From Camellia lanceoleosa (lineage: Eukaryota > Streptophyta > Magnoliopsida > Ericales > Theaceae): a stretch of 64,000 nt of DNA. The stretch covers positions 78,551,217-78,615,216 of the forward strand of contig CM045762.1 in NCBI GenBank assembly GCA_025200525.1, read 5' to 3'. The translations under genes were made by a program, and so were the position numbers. The first letter of the stretch is position 1. Every line of letters starts with the position of its first letter. The notes under the pieces were generated by a model. The model ran no database searches. It saw nothing but the letters and a program-made list of their open reading frames with translations, and had not been told where the DNA came from. Positions 22,791 to 34,428 of this stretch are shown here, piece by piece.

Positions 22791-24051
22791 AGCTATTCGG
22801 GAGTGGGAGATGTTGGGTGCACTTGGCGAGTTTGATTTGCTTCTAGGCGAATCTGTTGAGGCTGCGGCCTTGTTTTCTATTGTTGCGCAGCCTACACTTG
22901 TGACTCAAGTGTTAGAGGCACAGAGAGGTGACCTTGACGTAGATTCCCTTCGAGAGAAGATCTCCAGTGAAAAGGTTGAGAAGGGTTTGACTGTGTATCC
23001 CGACCTGAGTGTGAGATACCGAGACCGTCTGTTTGTGCCGGAGTCTTGCCGAGAGGAAGTACTCCGAGAGTTTCACCATTCACGCCTTGCGGTGCATCCG
23101 GGAGGCACTAAGATGTATTGTGATTTGGGTCACCAGTTTTGGTGGTGGGGTATGAAGAAGGATGTGGCGGTTTTTGTGTCTAAGTGCCTTAGTTGCCAGC
23201 AAGTGAAGGCCGAGCATCAGAGGCCAGCGGGTTTGTTACAACCCTTGCCTATAGCGGAGTGGAAATGGGAGCATGTCACGATGGATTTTGTCGTGGGTCT
23301 TCCGAGGACTCAACGGGGTAGTGATGCCATTTGAGTGGTAGTAGACCGGTTGACTAAGTCGGCGCACTTCATTCCTATGCGCGTGAGAGATTTGGTAGAT
23401 CATCTTGCCGACTTGTATATTCAGGACAAAGTGAGGTTGCACGAGGTCCTAGTGTCGATCGTCTCAGATAGAGATCCACGCTTTAATGCTAGATTGTGGC
23501 TGAGTTTGCAAAGTGCTTCGGGCACTAGATTGACCTTTAGCACAGCTTACCATCCTCAGACTGACGGACAGTCCGAGCGTATTATTCAGACCCTTGAGGA
23601 TATGCTTCAAGGTTGTGTCCTTGACTTTAGTGGGTCGTGGGAGAGGCACTTGCCCTTAGTAGAGTTTGCCTACAACAACAGCTTCCAGTCGAGTATCGGT
23701 ATGGCACCGTTTGAGGCCTTGTATGGTCGACCGTGTAGGTCTCCAGTTTGTTGGACCGAGGTGGGTGATGCACCTTTGTTGGGCCCGGAGTTGGTTCGGG
23801 AGACAACGGAGAAAGTTGAGCTTATCCGTAAGAGACTTGTTATAGCCCAGAGTTGTCAAAAGTGTTATGCCGACCGTAAGAGAAGGCCTTTGGTATTTGA
23901 AGTGGGTGATCATGTCTTTTTAAAAATATCACCTAGGCGGGGTTTGATGAGGTTTGGTAAGAGTAGGAAGTTGTCCCCTCGATATATTGGCCCTTTCGAG
24001 ATCCTTGAGAGGATTGGCGAGGTTGCCTACCGTTTAGCTTTGCCGCCGTAG
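22791..24051 (+). pseudogene. pol: Integrase region (broken)
   Basis: The HHCC zinc-binding part is seen as '[11 protein letters not shown]' and 'CLSCQQVK' (near 23074-23208). The catalytic core follows: Asp in 'MDFVVGLP', Asp in 'VSDRDPRF' and Glu in 'DGQSERIIQ', so the DDE triad is retained. A chromovirus GPF motif appears in 'RYIGPFEI' near 23980. A TGA at 23332, in place of Trp, splits the core, and a TAG at 24049 separates it from the chromodomain. Integrase inserts the DNA copy and makes the 5-bp target duplication. Confidence 0.93.
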
Positions 24052-24327
24052 TTGTCCGGAGTGCATGACGTGTTTCATGTTAGTATGCTTCGAAAATACG
24101 AGCCAGATCCATCGCATGTATTGGATTGGACCGACTTAGAGGTTGATAAGGATATCTCGTACGAGGAGAGACCGGTGAGGGTCTTGGATAGGCAGGATCA
24201 AGTCTTGCAAGGCAAGACGATACCCTGGGTAAAAGTTTTGTGGAAACATCATGGGATTGAGGAAGCTACTTGGGAACGTGAGTTGGATGTCCGTGAGAAA
24301 TATTCGGACTTGTTTGTTAATGTTTAA
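24052..24327 (+). pseudogene. pol: C-terminal chromodomain of integrase
   Basis: Begins 'LSGVHDVFHVSMLRKY' and contains 'VRVLDRQDQVLQGK', 'WVKVLWKHHG' and 'EEATWEREL', ending 'KYSDLFVNV' at a normal stop. This is the chromodomain type of Tekay elements, thought to steer integration to methylated-histone chromatin. It is open throughout but is cut off from integrase by the stop at 24049. Confidence 0.9.
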
Positions 24328-24755
24328 CCATGTATTGGGAATTTTGTTGTATTGATAAACTTTAAGAATATTGGACTTGTCTTAAGTTGTAAAACATTGT
24401 ATATGTTTTGGTTTATGGTAATATTGTGAAGGTTGAGTATGCCTTGAGAATGGGAGTTTATTTTAACATTGTGTATGTTAAATATGTTGTAGAAATGCAA
24501 GTATGTTATTAACGTTGCATATGTTATGGAATTGTGGATTATGATATCGAAACTTGTTGAAATTCAAAGGAATGCATGTTAATAATGCATGTTGAGCTAT
24601 ATTCGCAATGTTGTTCTCTTGAGAAGAGATGGAATGCCCGGTAGATGGGTCATGATGATGAAATTAACTGATTATTATTGTTGGGATTGGTTTAATTGTG
24701 ACTTTAAATACTTGCTTTAAAATTTCGGAAACGAAATTTCTGAAGGTGGGGAGGT
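24328..24755 (+). other. 3' untranslated region and polypurine tract of the Tekay element
   Basis: T/G-rich non-coding sequence with 'atgttgtatatgtta'-like repeats. The last 35 bases contain 'cggaaacgaaatttc' and the polypurine tract GAAGGTGGGGAGG (24742-24754), next to the 3' LTR. Confidence 0.8.
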
Positions 24756-27042
24756 TGTAGCACTTGAGCCCTTTAAAGCTTTTGGTAAATGTATTTGAAC
24801 CCTTTATTTTATTTTGGGAATCTTTGGTGTTGTTGTACCTTAGTTTTGGAGGTGTACAAATTGATTTAAACTTGTTGGGATTGCTCGTTCACGCTCGTTC
24901 GCGTTGAAAAGTTGTTTGGAAACTTGAAAATCATGTTCTAGGGTCGATACCGGACTTGGTGGTGTCGACACCTTCTCTTTTGTTTGCCACAAGGGTCGAC
25001 ACCAAAGCTGGGAAGGGTCGACCCTTGTTCTGAATTTGTTCACCGCATTTTGGTGTCAACACTAGACTTGGTGGTGTCGACACCTTCTCTTTTTGGTTGG
25101 CCGCAAGGGTCGACACCAATCTGTGGAAGGGTCGACCCTTGTTTTGTAGTTACCCACTGCATTTTGGTGTCGACACCAGCCTAGGGAAGGGTCGACACCT
25201 GCAGTGCAGTCACACTTAGTGTTCCAGATTTCTTCTTGGGTGTTGACACCTGTGTTGTGAATGGTCGACACCTGCGAATTTTTCCCAGATTTTTCTCACG
25301 GTTTGGACCTATTTTTGGGGATATTTTTTACTAGATATTTTGAGTTGACTTTGGGGCTTATATCTATTTTTGACCTAGTACTATATAAAGGCCCTTACTT
25401 GACATTTTCTCTCACTTTTTCTTCCCTTTCCTCTCTCTAAACCGTGAAACACCTTCTTTCTCTCTCAAAAGGCACTTTTTACTCAAAGATCCTTAGATCT
25501 ACTTGTTTGAAGACCTCTACTCACCTTGCTCCTTTGAGATTAAGTGTAGAGCTTGTCGAGGGCTTCATTTTGATCGGAGCAAAGCTTGGTTTCTCCTCCG
25601 TCGACTTTTGGATTTTTCTTCCTTCTTCCCCTTCTAAGCTTGAAGTAGGGATAACTACTCATCTCTATGGTCTTTGACTTAAACTTGTAGTCATTTTGGT
25701 TAAATGTTGAAGTTGGGAAAGTTTGGGAGTTAGGGTTTCAAATCTTGAAATTTTAAAAGAGGGTTTTGTTCCTTTGAATTATGTACGTGTATTTGGGTCT
25801 TAAAATGAGCCTATTGATGATTATTGTTAATATTTGGACCATTGGGTCAATATTGAGAAAGGGGGAAAATACCATAGTTGGGTATAGTTGGGCCATTTGT
25901 GTAAATAATGACATTTATTATGAGATAATGAAATTGGTTTGGAAATAATGAAATTGAGAAGTTATGAGAGTAAAAGGTGGAGTTGGATTGATTAATCACT
26001 CACCTTGAAATTGTTGATAATTTATCTGTTGATGCATTTATTATCTGTTTAGAAATAATTACTTTGGGCTATCGGTGGAGGATAGTCTTGATTGTTGTAG
26101 ACACTGCATGATGATTAGGTGAATTAAAACTAATCAATTGAATATGTCATTGAATATGACGGTTGGAATAATACATCGAATTTGTGTATTGATTGAACAT
26201 GTATATGATAAACGTTTATATACATTGTATTGTGTGGGAGGAGATAGGGGATGTACTCCACGGTTTTGGAGGAGATAGAGGATGGACTCCTAAACCGGAT
26301 GTTGTTTGGAAGGAGATAGGGGATGGACTCCATTGATACAGCAAATATGTGTATCTATTGTGAAGTATGAAAGTGTTATAATATGAGATTGATACAGCAA
26401 ATATGTATATCTATTGTGAAGTAAGGAAGTGTTTTGATATGAGTGATATCTCATTTGGAAATGAATTGTGGATAAAGGAAATGTTCTAACATGAGATGTA
26501 AGCTCATTTAAAATTTGTCTGGCCAGGTTCTGAGCCATGTTTATTAATTGAAACAGTATAAGTAAAGGAAAGTGGAATGACACATAGATTGTTTGTCATG
26601 GAGCTAGATTGTTTGCATGTTGGGTTTATATGAGTTAAACATTTATCAAATGCTAATGTTTTAGTTATTGCTCATATTATGTTTAGCATATCTCTACTGG
26701 GCATTGGCTCACCCTACATGGGACATTATTTTCAGGTGCAGGTGACATGCCACCTCCAAGAACGTAGCTTGGGAGACGTGAGGCTGTTAGACCCTTTTGT
26801 TGATTCTTTTGTATTGCATGTATATCAAGCCAAGGGCTTATTTATGTAAAGAGTTAGAACTCTATTTTTGTTGAACCCAAGTGTTGACTTGGAAAGTTGT
26901 AAGCCCGCAGGGCATTTCTTTTGTTGTCAACATGTAATACTTTTGGACTAAATACTCTGATGAATAGAAAAATGTTTATTTTCTCTTATGGTTATGGATG
27001 TCTCGAATGTATGATTTATGGGTTTATTTTGAGGGCGTTACA
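24756..27042 (+). repeat. 3' LTR of the Tekay element
   Basis: 2287 bp, collinear with 17061-19271. The GTCGAC pairs lie at 24943-25275 and the TATA box at 25381-25390. An additional ~75 bp near 25905-26010 (with 'aataatgaaatt' repeats and 'attaatcactcacc') is absent from the 5' LTR. Confidence 0.95.
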
Positions 27043-27120
27043 GTGACGAGGGATGGCTTTACCGCAAAGTCGTAACCGACATGGGCATTTCAGTCACAGT
27101 TGTAGTTGAATAGAATATCG
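27043..27120 (+). other. Host sequence resuming after the Tekay insertion
   Basis: Starts with the GTGAC target duplication. One frame, continuous with the sequence upstream of 17060 if the element is ignored, stays open for about 36 codons to a TAG at 27110. It is GC-richer than most of the window. I do not recognise the product. It may be a short exon-like relic or chance. Confidence 0.25.
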
Positions 27121-27505
27121 TCGGTGGCACACCAGACCAAAACGGGTTCTAAGATCGAATGGCCGTTAATGCCTAATTTCGATCAAATCTGGCTAGATCT
27201 ATCGTGAAATCAAAAAGAGCCTTTGGAGTCAGAGTCATTTGATTTGGACAATGTTGAGTCATTGTTAGAGTCTAATCCATCGATGGCCATTTGCATAAAT
27301 GTAACAGTTGAAGATGAAGCACATTGTTATTGCCATTGTTATTGTTATTGTTATTTATTTATTATTTTTTTAATGTAATTTTTGATCTATTGTTGTTGTT
27401 GAACATAGATTGATTAAACCTTATCTATATCACAGATAGATATATAGTGATATATATGATGAAACAAATTGCAATAACTATGTGTAATCTTCCGTCTCTC
27501 TGCAG

Positions 27506-27544
<39 letters not shown>

Positions 27545-28680
27545 ATCTTTTTTTTATTATTATTTATGTAAATTTAGATCTATTATTGTTGTTGAAGATG
27601 AATAGATTAAACCTTATCTATATCACAGATAGATCTATAGTGATATAGTGATCTAGAAAGATTTGAACAGATAGAAAAAAAAATGAATAGATAATCAAAT
27701 TTGGTCAAATAATTGAACAGATAAGGGGAAAAAATTAAATAAATAGTCAAAAAATTTTAATAGATAATAAATTTGGACAAATAGAATTTTATTTAGACAA
27801 AGTATTTAAACAGATAAGTGAAATTTGAATTGAAAATTTTAAAAAATTGAACAAATAGGAAAAAAAATTGAACAAATGGGAAAAAAAATTGAGCATACAT
27901 GAAATATTTTTTGAATAGATAGTCAACAAAAGTCAACAGATAAATTAAGAGGTAAAATTGAAAACAAAATATCTTTCAAAACAAACAAATGGAATTCTCA
28001 CTAAACTATTTCACAAAGGTGGATTGTTTTAAAAAAAAAAAAATTATCCATTGGACCTAATATCTTATACCCTCCATAGCGTGAATTTATCACTAATTTA
28101 CTTTATATAAAATTTTTAATATTTTTTTGTATAAAGAAATCATAGAAAAAATTGTATCTCCTACCTATTGACAAACAAATTCTCTAAAAACGTCACATAT
28201 AAAAAATAAAATAAATTGCAATAAACTTTCTTGAGGGTTGAAAATAATATAATTAGCTCAATAATTTTGATACAATTACTCTAGTCTCTCTTGTTTTAAT
28301 TTATGTAACAATTATATCATTTTTCATTAGTAATTCGTTAGCAATATGAATGAAAAAAATAATACTCTCATCCCTTTATATACTAAAATGTATATTTATT
28401 TATGTTTATTTCAATATTTAGCTATCATCTAAATTGTTTTCAGTCACTTCAATCTTATTGAAAGGGAACTTAGTGAGCTAGTTAAAGTCAGAACTGCTCT
28501 ATCAATCAAATCTCATTCATCTAACTTTTCACTTATTTGGTACATGATTCAAATTCGGGTTTTACGTTTGAGGTTTTGTGTGGCTTGTATTTCTTGTTGG
28601 TTGATTTAAGTGTGAAAAGTGTAAAAGGTTTGCACCTTTAATGCATTAGACATTGAAAACCTAAATTCAGTATGCAATCC
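27121..28680. other. AT-rich intergenic stretch with local duplication
   Basis: No gene seen. It contains a duplicated ~100-bp unit (27360-27465 and 27553-27655, both with 'ttatctatatcacagataga'), a (CT)n run (27512-27541), and a run of degenerate 'gaacagataa'/'aaatagaa' words from 27660 to 27960. Confidence 0.6.
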
Positions 28681-28689
28681 ATGGCCTTA

Positions 28690-29470
28690 CCCTTAATGGG
28701 ACATGAATTTAGTTGAACAATTGCCACAAGTAACTGGCCAGAGAAAGTTTCTCCTAGTAGTTACCGATTATTTCACCAAGATAGATGCCAAACCATTAGC
28801 CAAAATTCGAGATGTGGATGTCAACAACTTTAACTGGATGAACATTATTACTAGATTTGGCATACCAAAGGCCATTGTAGCAAACAGTGACACTCAGTTT
28901 GATAGCAAGCAGATCAAGAGCTTTTGTGCTAAGTTCAAGATCAAAAACTACTATTCAACGCCTTGCTTTCCTCAAAGCAATGGCCAAATCAAGGCATCAA
29001 ACGAGACCATCTTAAATGAAATCAAGTAGAGATTGGAAGCAGCGAAAGCCAAGTGGGTAAAAGAGTTGCCTAATGTACTACATGCATATCGGACTATGCC
29101 GAGAAGATCAACTAGAGAAATTCCCTTTGCCATGGCCTATCGTACAGAAATAGTGATACCTATAGAGATTTGCATTCTAGATATAAGAACACAAGTAGTG
29201 GAGGGTGGGCAGAATACAGCATTCTTAGCCCGAGATCTTGACTTGATTGAAGAAAGAAGAGATAGAGCAACACTTCAGCTGGGAGAATACCGGCAAGGAC
29301 TTGCTAGAGCTTATGATAAAAATGTCAATCCCAGAGAATTCAAGGTTGGAGACCTCATTTTAAGGAAGTAGTCGGCAACAAGAAAGACCCCGAGATAGGC
29401 AAACTTTGCCCAAATTGGGACGGATCATGCAAGATCACCTCGATAGCCAGCGCATGAGCATAACGGCTAA
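28690..29470 (+). pseudogene. Tat-lineage integrase relic
   Basis: The frame encodes part of the integrase core and C-terminal region of a Ty3/gypsy Tat-lineage element. Landmarks are 'TGQRKFLLVVTDYFTK', 'ITRFGIPKAIV', 'FPQSNGQ', 'WVKELPNVLHAYRT', 'GEYRQGLARAYD' and 'FKVGDLILRK'. A TAG at 29027 splits it, and a second stop or frame break falls at 29369. The first catalytic Asp is present and the second lies in an altered 'NSDTQF'. The catalytic Glu is replaced by Lys ('GQIKASN'), so the enzyme would be inactive even if read through. Upstream gag, protease and RT are missing. Its own LTR probably starts at 34429. Confidence 0.88.
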
Positions 29471-29487
29471 AAGACAGCGATGATAAG

Positions 29488-30408
29488 TAATCTGAGTCGA
29501 AATGTTACACTTTGAGGCTCATTATCTTATGTTTTTAGTCTTTTAGCTTATGATATTTGATACACTAAAGTGTTTTTCATCATTTTCAAGTTAATATCAC
29601 TCTGGAGACAAAAAGAGCAAAACATCTGTGATTGAGTGAATCCGTATGAGCGGATTTCCCTGCCAAAATTTCCCTCTGACTGAATCCGCATGAGCAAAAT
29701 TTCCAATCCACACGAGTAGATTTGCCTCGATATTTGTACTCATGTTTTTGACTCAGAGTTGACTGGAGGCTATAAAAAGAAATTTTGGGGACCTATTTTG
29801 GTATCTGAAACCCTAGAAGCTAGAGAAGAAGAGCAAATCATCAATCCATGGCTTCCTTTTCAATATTCGAAGTATTCAACCTCTCCATGAGTGGCTAAGC
29901 TTTCTTCTTAGGATTGAGATGAAACTCTAATCAAGTATCATGTAATTTTGTATCTTAATTATAGTTTTTCTATGGAATTGAATAATTGTTGTATGATCAG
30001 TTTTAGATCTTTTATTCAAATAATCTTTTCATTCGTGAGACGAGTCATGCTTAGAGGAGACGAATCGTGCTGCAACCTTAGTTTAGTGTAGACGATTCTT
30101 GTCGATCAAAGATGATTCATGCCTACATTTTGCATTTACTCATCTTTTTGGTGATGATATTGGGGCTTGTAGCCACGATACATCATTATTATTCAAGCCA
30201 TTGATTTACTAGAATTTGATATTTTTATTTAAATTCTCTTTAGTAAAAATCAAATCATCCTCTTTTCTTCAAATTAAATTAAAAATTACCATTTGAATTG
30301 ATACAACTCAGCCCAAAGTCCTCGTGGTATAATACCTGGACAATCCACTATTCTATTGAATTAGTGTTTTGTTTAGTTCTTCATTTTTTATTGAAAAACA
30401 ACCTATCA
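29488..30408 (+). repeat. 5' LTR of the Athila-like element
   Basis: Matches 33119-34185 through shared words such as 'cttatgatatttgatac', 'ccctagaagctagagaag' and 'gagacgagtcatgctta'. About 150 bp shorter because of deletions near 30028 and 30205. The exact first base is uncertain. Confidence 0.78.
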
Positions 30409-30413
30409 ATTTT

Positions 30414-30431
30414 TGGCACCGTTGCCAGGGA
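30414..30431 (+). other. Primer-binding site, Athila type
   Basis: 'tggcaccgttgccaggga' six bases after the LTR end. It is nearly the canonical Athila primer site, complementary to a tRNA-Asp 3' end. Confidence 0.8.
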
Positions 30432-30639
30432 CTTTGGCATGGTTGTTTAATTTAATAGTTGTTTTTATTTTAATTTATAATTTACGATTTTTTTTATTTG
30501 TATTCTTGGTTTACTTCTCTCTCTCTCTCTCTCTCTCTTGCTAGTGTCTACTTTTGTAGGGATTTCACTTGTTTACACAACAAGTGAACAGTCCACAAGC
30601 GCTTAAAAAAATATATATATATATCTCTTTTTCCTGACG

Positions 30640-31452
30640 ATGACTTTCTTTGGAAGTGATTTTTCTGGTCATGAGTTTTCAATTAATGAGGAATATTGGG
30701 TAAATAAGTCGGCTTATTTTAAATGGAAAGAATCACAACCTCCATTCAAGCTCACTATTCTCAAAAGAAAACTATTAAATTTTAATCAAGAAGCGGATGA
30801 GTTATTTTATCATTGTTGAGAACAATACAGGAGCTATGTAGATGTTTGTCCACAACATGGCTACAAAATGACTAAACTCATTAATTTCTTTTACAATGGG
30901 TTGAACTCTCAAACAAGTCAATTTGTAGATACAATGTGGGCAACTGAATATTTTGAGATGTTCCCAATTGAGCTGTGGATTTCTTTGGACCAACTTGTTC
31001 ATGACTTTCATAAGAGTGCATGTTGTGAGATTTTAAAAAAAGAATTGCAAATTGAACCTAGTGAAGCCATAACATATCCATCCAGTGATCCAATAACTGA
31101 TATGGAGTTAGTATTTTTGTCAGTTGAGCCTACCTTTGCACCCATAGATTTAACAAAAACTCTCTCTATAGTTACGACCTCTCATGTGGAAGGAATTGAA
31201 AAGGATTTAACTAAAGAAAAATGTAGTGATAAAATAAATCAGTATGGGTGGGATTTTATTTTTGGTCTTGATCTTATTGTTTCCACCCATAATATTTCTA
31301 TACACACTATACTTTTCACACACATATTTCTCCACTCCGTTAATCATCTTCTAACAAGTCGTTTACAACCTAGTCCTGCACTATTGGACGAGTTGATTTA
31401 TTTTCGTTATAGGGACCCATATCTCAAAAAATTGGAAGAAAGTCAAAAATAA
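30640..31452 (+). pseudogene. gag: gag relic of the Athila-like element
   Basis: One frame from the ATG at 30640, stopped once by TGA at 30817 where the family has Trp, then open to 31452. The middle part 'EADELFYHC' / 'EQYRSYVDVCPQHGYKM' / 'LINFFYNGLN' is the conserved gag core of Athila/Tat-type elements. The remainder ('SSDPITDMELVF...', 'ALLDELIYFRYRD') is not recognised and may be degraded linker. The N-terminus looks shortened. Confidence 0.68.
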
Positions 31453-33118
31453 GTTTGTGTTGACATCTGGCGGAAGACAATATATTAAGTTTTTCTCGGA
31501 AGGAAACCTAAGCATTTTATTTTTATTTCTTTATTTATTATTTTGTGTGTTTTCAGTGTGATGTGTCAGAGCCAAATAGACAAGTACACCTTTGAAGGGA
31601 ACTGCTGAGTACGACCTAACAAATTTGGTTTGAGATAGATTACTTAAAGGAAGATCAATATGAAGCCTTGGATCCGAAAAATAATTTTAAAAAAATTGTA
31701 TATATGTGTTTATTTTCTAACCCCTTTTGCAGGTTCTCTATTGCCCGTCAATATACTCATACTTTGGGGTGTTTCTCTTGCCTTTTTTTCTATCGCGGAT
31801 GGCTTTTCTGGTGTTATTCTTCCCCTCTCTTATTTTTACCTGGCTACTTCATTTCTTTACATTTTCCAGTGAGGGCACTGCCATGTTTAGTTTGGGGGGA
31901 GGGGGGGGGGGATTTTGATTTATTGCCATATTTCTGAATTCTAGCTTGATTAATGGATTTTCTACTTGGTATAGAGTTTATATGTAATATCGTTATACTA
32001 CACTCTTTATCATGATGACCATCCTAGTTTGCTTATGTCTTGAGTTGAGAGTGCGTGAGTTAGATATTTTTAGATTATTCATGACTTATGAAATATGAAT
32101 TCATTTCGGTATTATTGCAAGAGGATTATTGGTATCACTTGTTACTTTGTGCACTTACATGTTCATGTTTGGTTGTGGTAGTTAAAGTTGATAGTTCTGA
32201 TCATGTGTTCCTTCCAACTGCTTAAGACGAATTGGGGTTTGAGATATGAGCATGGGTTCTTGAAAAAAAGAAAAAAAAAGGGACTAGTTTGAGTTTGTAG
32301 TATTTTTAACTCGAGTTATTATGCCCGTTGGGGTGTCTCTACACCTAGTACCCGAAGTCCGTATGGATTCGGAGTCATTGGCCTAACACTCGCTATATTA
32401 GTTAATTAGAACACTTAAGGCACTTAAATATTGCATATTCACAAAAATAAATAAATAAATAAAATGTTTGGTCTGTAGCTTTTTTAACTCGAGTTATTAA
32501 ACCCGTTGGGGTGTCTCTACACCTAGTTCCCTAAGTCCGTCTGGATTGAGAGTCACTGGCCTAATGCCTGTTATATGGGTTAATTAGAAAGCTTAAAAGA
32601 TCCATTCATAAAAATAAAAATAAAAAGTCTGAACCAATGTTTGATTTCAAAGATTCAAGGTAGTTAATTGTTGAAAGTTAATACATGAGTAAGAGATGTT
32701 GTCTTTCCTGCCACACCGAATCTCACTTTACACGGAAGCATCATGTGATACCTTCCATCCGATTATGATTTGATGCTGTTTGTTTTCATATTTATGGGCT
32801 CATGGATAGTTTGAAGATTTTTCTGACTTGCTTACTCGAAATTTTTCATAAGTGAGAGAGGATGGTTTTGATGAAAATGGGTGGTACTGAGTGTTTGTAC
32901 ATAAATCTGTCCTAAGTTTCAATTCCTTTGATCAAGTTAATGTTTGTGCGTATCATCTCTGGAAACCCTTATGAGACTTTACTCGTCCACTTGGGTAACG
33001 TTGTGGTTTAAAAGGCTTGTTACATATGCTAAATGCAATCGTCATCCTTATGAAAGTGGCTTAGATTTTGCTTTGTTTTGTTTTACTCGAGGACTAGTAA
33101 AGTGTAAGTTGGGGGATA
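31453..33118 (+). other. Non-coding 3' internal region of the Athila-like element
   Basis: A short open tail just after the gag stop ('TSGGRQYIKFFSEG') is unassigned. 'agtttggggggaggg' with a G-run at 31891-31911 matches the internal purine tract seen in Athila elements. A ~175-bp tandem duplication (about 32290-32460 and 32462-32635) shares 'cgttggggtgtctctacacc' and 'ggattcggagtca'-like words. The open frames at 31660-31940 are in low-complexity sequence and I do not call them genes. Confidence 0.6.
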
Positions 33119-34185
33119 TGATTTGAGCTGAAATGTTATACTTTGAGACTCCTTACCTTACGTTTTTCGTCTTTTGGCTTATGATATTTGATACATTAAA
33201 GTGTTTTTCATCCTTTCCAAGTTAATATCACTCCAGAGACAAAATGATCGCTAAAAGAGGCACAAAGAGTGAAAAATCCGTGATTGAGTGAATCCGCAAG
33301 AGCGAAATTCAAAAATCCACACGAACGGATTTGCCTCGATATTTGTGTGCGTGTTTTTGACTTAGAATTGACTGGAGGCTATAAAAAGAGATTTTGGGGA
33401 CCTATTTTGGTATCTGAAACCCTAGAAGCTAGAGAAGAAGAGCAAATCATCAATCCATGGCTTCCTTTTCAATATTCGAAGTGTTCAACCTCTCCATGAG
33501 TGGCTAAGCTTTTTTCTTAGGATTGAGATGAAACTCTAATCAAGTATCATGTAATTTTGTATTTCAATTCTAGTTTTTCTTTCGAATTGAATAATTGTTT
33601 TATGATCATTTTTAGATCTTTTATTCAAATAATCTTTTCATTTGATTTATGTATTCAATTTTCGTGATTGACAATGCATGATCATACAACTGTTTTAATT
33701 TCTTATATATACAAATTGTGAGACGAGTCATGCTTAAGGGAGACGAATCGTGTTGCAACCTTAGTTTAGTGTAGACGATTCGTGTTGACCGAAGATGATT
33801 CGTGCCTACGTTTTGCATATACTCATTTTCTTAGTGATGATATTGGAGCTTGTAGCCATGATACATCATTATTATCCAGGCCATTGATTTACTAGAATTG
33901 GATATTTTAATTACATGATATGAGATTAATAGTGGATTCGAAATTCTAAGTCTCTCTCCATAATCAGATTACTCTCTTTGTTTGCACAATTATTTTAGTT
34001 TTAATTTAAATGCTCTTTAGTAAAAATCAAATCATCCTCTCTTCTTCAAATTAAATTAAAAATTACCATTCGAATTGATACAACTCAGCGCAAAGTCCTC
34101 ATGGTACAATACATAGACAATCCATTGTTCTACTGAATTAGTGTTTTGTTTAGTTCTTTATTTTTGATAGAAAAACAATCGATCA
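33119..34185 (+). repeat. 3' LTR of the Athila-like element
   Basis: Begins TGATTTGAGC after a purine tract and ends AATCGATCA. Retains about 145 bp absent from the 5' LTR (33640-33720 and 33908-34005). Confidence 0.8.
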
Positions 34186-34428
34186 GCAAGCAGCAGCCAA
34201 GATCTTGGATTACGAGCAATTTGAAGTTTGTTTATCATTAATAGCTTAGCTTGATGTAACCTAAAAGGTTGATTAGAAGTTTTTTACCCGATGATTCATT
34301 AATAAAAGTTTAGTTTGATTTGTTTGTTACAACTGTTGTTAGAACTTGTATGATTTTGATACATAACTTTGGTAGAAAGTTATGATAAGTTTAGGCCGAT
34401 GTGATGTTTCAACGAACAAGTAGGCGTT
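34186..34428 (+). other. Probable 3' internal tail of the Tat-lineage element
   Basis: It lies between the Athila insertion and the TGTAGACACCCC LTR start, in the orientation expected if 28690-29487 and this segment were once continuous. No coding is retained. Confidence 0.45.

Larger units (their letters stand above)
17061..27042 (+). mobile_element. Tekay-type chromovirus (Ty3/gypsy LTR retrotransposon)
   Basis: A structurally complete element. LTRs with TG...CA ends (17061-19271 and 24756-27042) sit within a perfect GTGAC target duplication (17056-17060 and 27043-27047). An initiator-Met primer-binding site and a G-rich polypurine tract are in place. The order gag, zinc knuckles, protease, reverse transcriptase, RNase H, integrase, chromodomain is that of chromoviruses. 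The chromodomain wording, the long ~2.2-kb LTRs and the primer type fit the Tekay/Del lineage. The polyprotein is disabled by nine stops and at least three frame breaks. The LTRs differ by scattered substitutions and by about 76 bp of length, all indels near 25900-26000. Confidence 0.96.
29488..34185 (+). mobile_element. Athila-like Ty3/gypsy element, internally deleted
   Basis: Collinear LTRs (about 29488-30408 and 33119-34185) flank 2.7 kb. Directly after the first LTR is 'tggcaccgttgccaggga', one or two changes from the primer-binding site typical of Athila elements (tRNA-Asp type). A gag relic follows. Protease, RT, RNase H and integrase are absent. An Athila-style G-rich internal tract lies at 31888-31913. 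A polypurine tract 'gttgggggata' precedes the second LTR. The flanks (ATAAG and GCAAG) are only a poor target duplication. It sits between a Tat integrase relic and its LTR, so it is nested in an older element. Confidence 0.8.

Noticed and set aside
31660..31940. Hydrophobic overlapping frames near 31.7-31.9 kb
   Set aside because: T-rich DNA upstream of an Athila-type purine tract gives Phe/Leu/Ser-rich frames in all phases.
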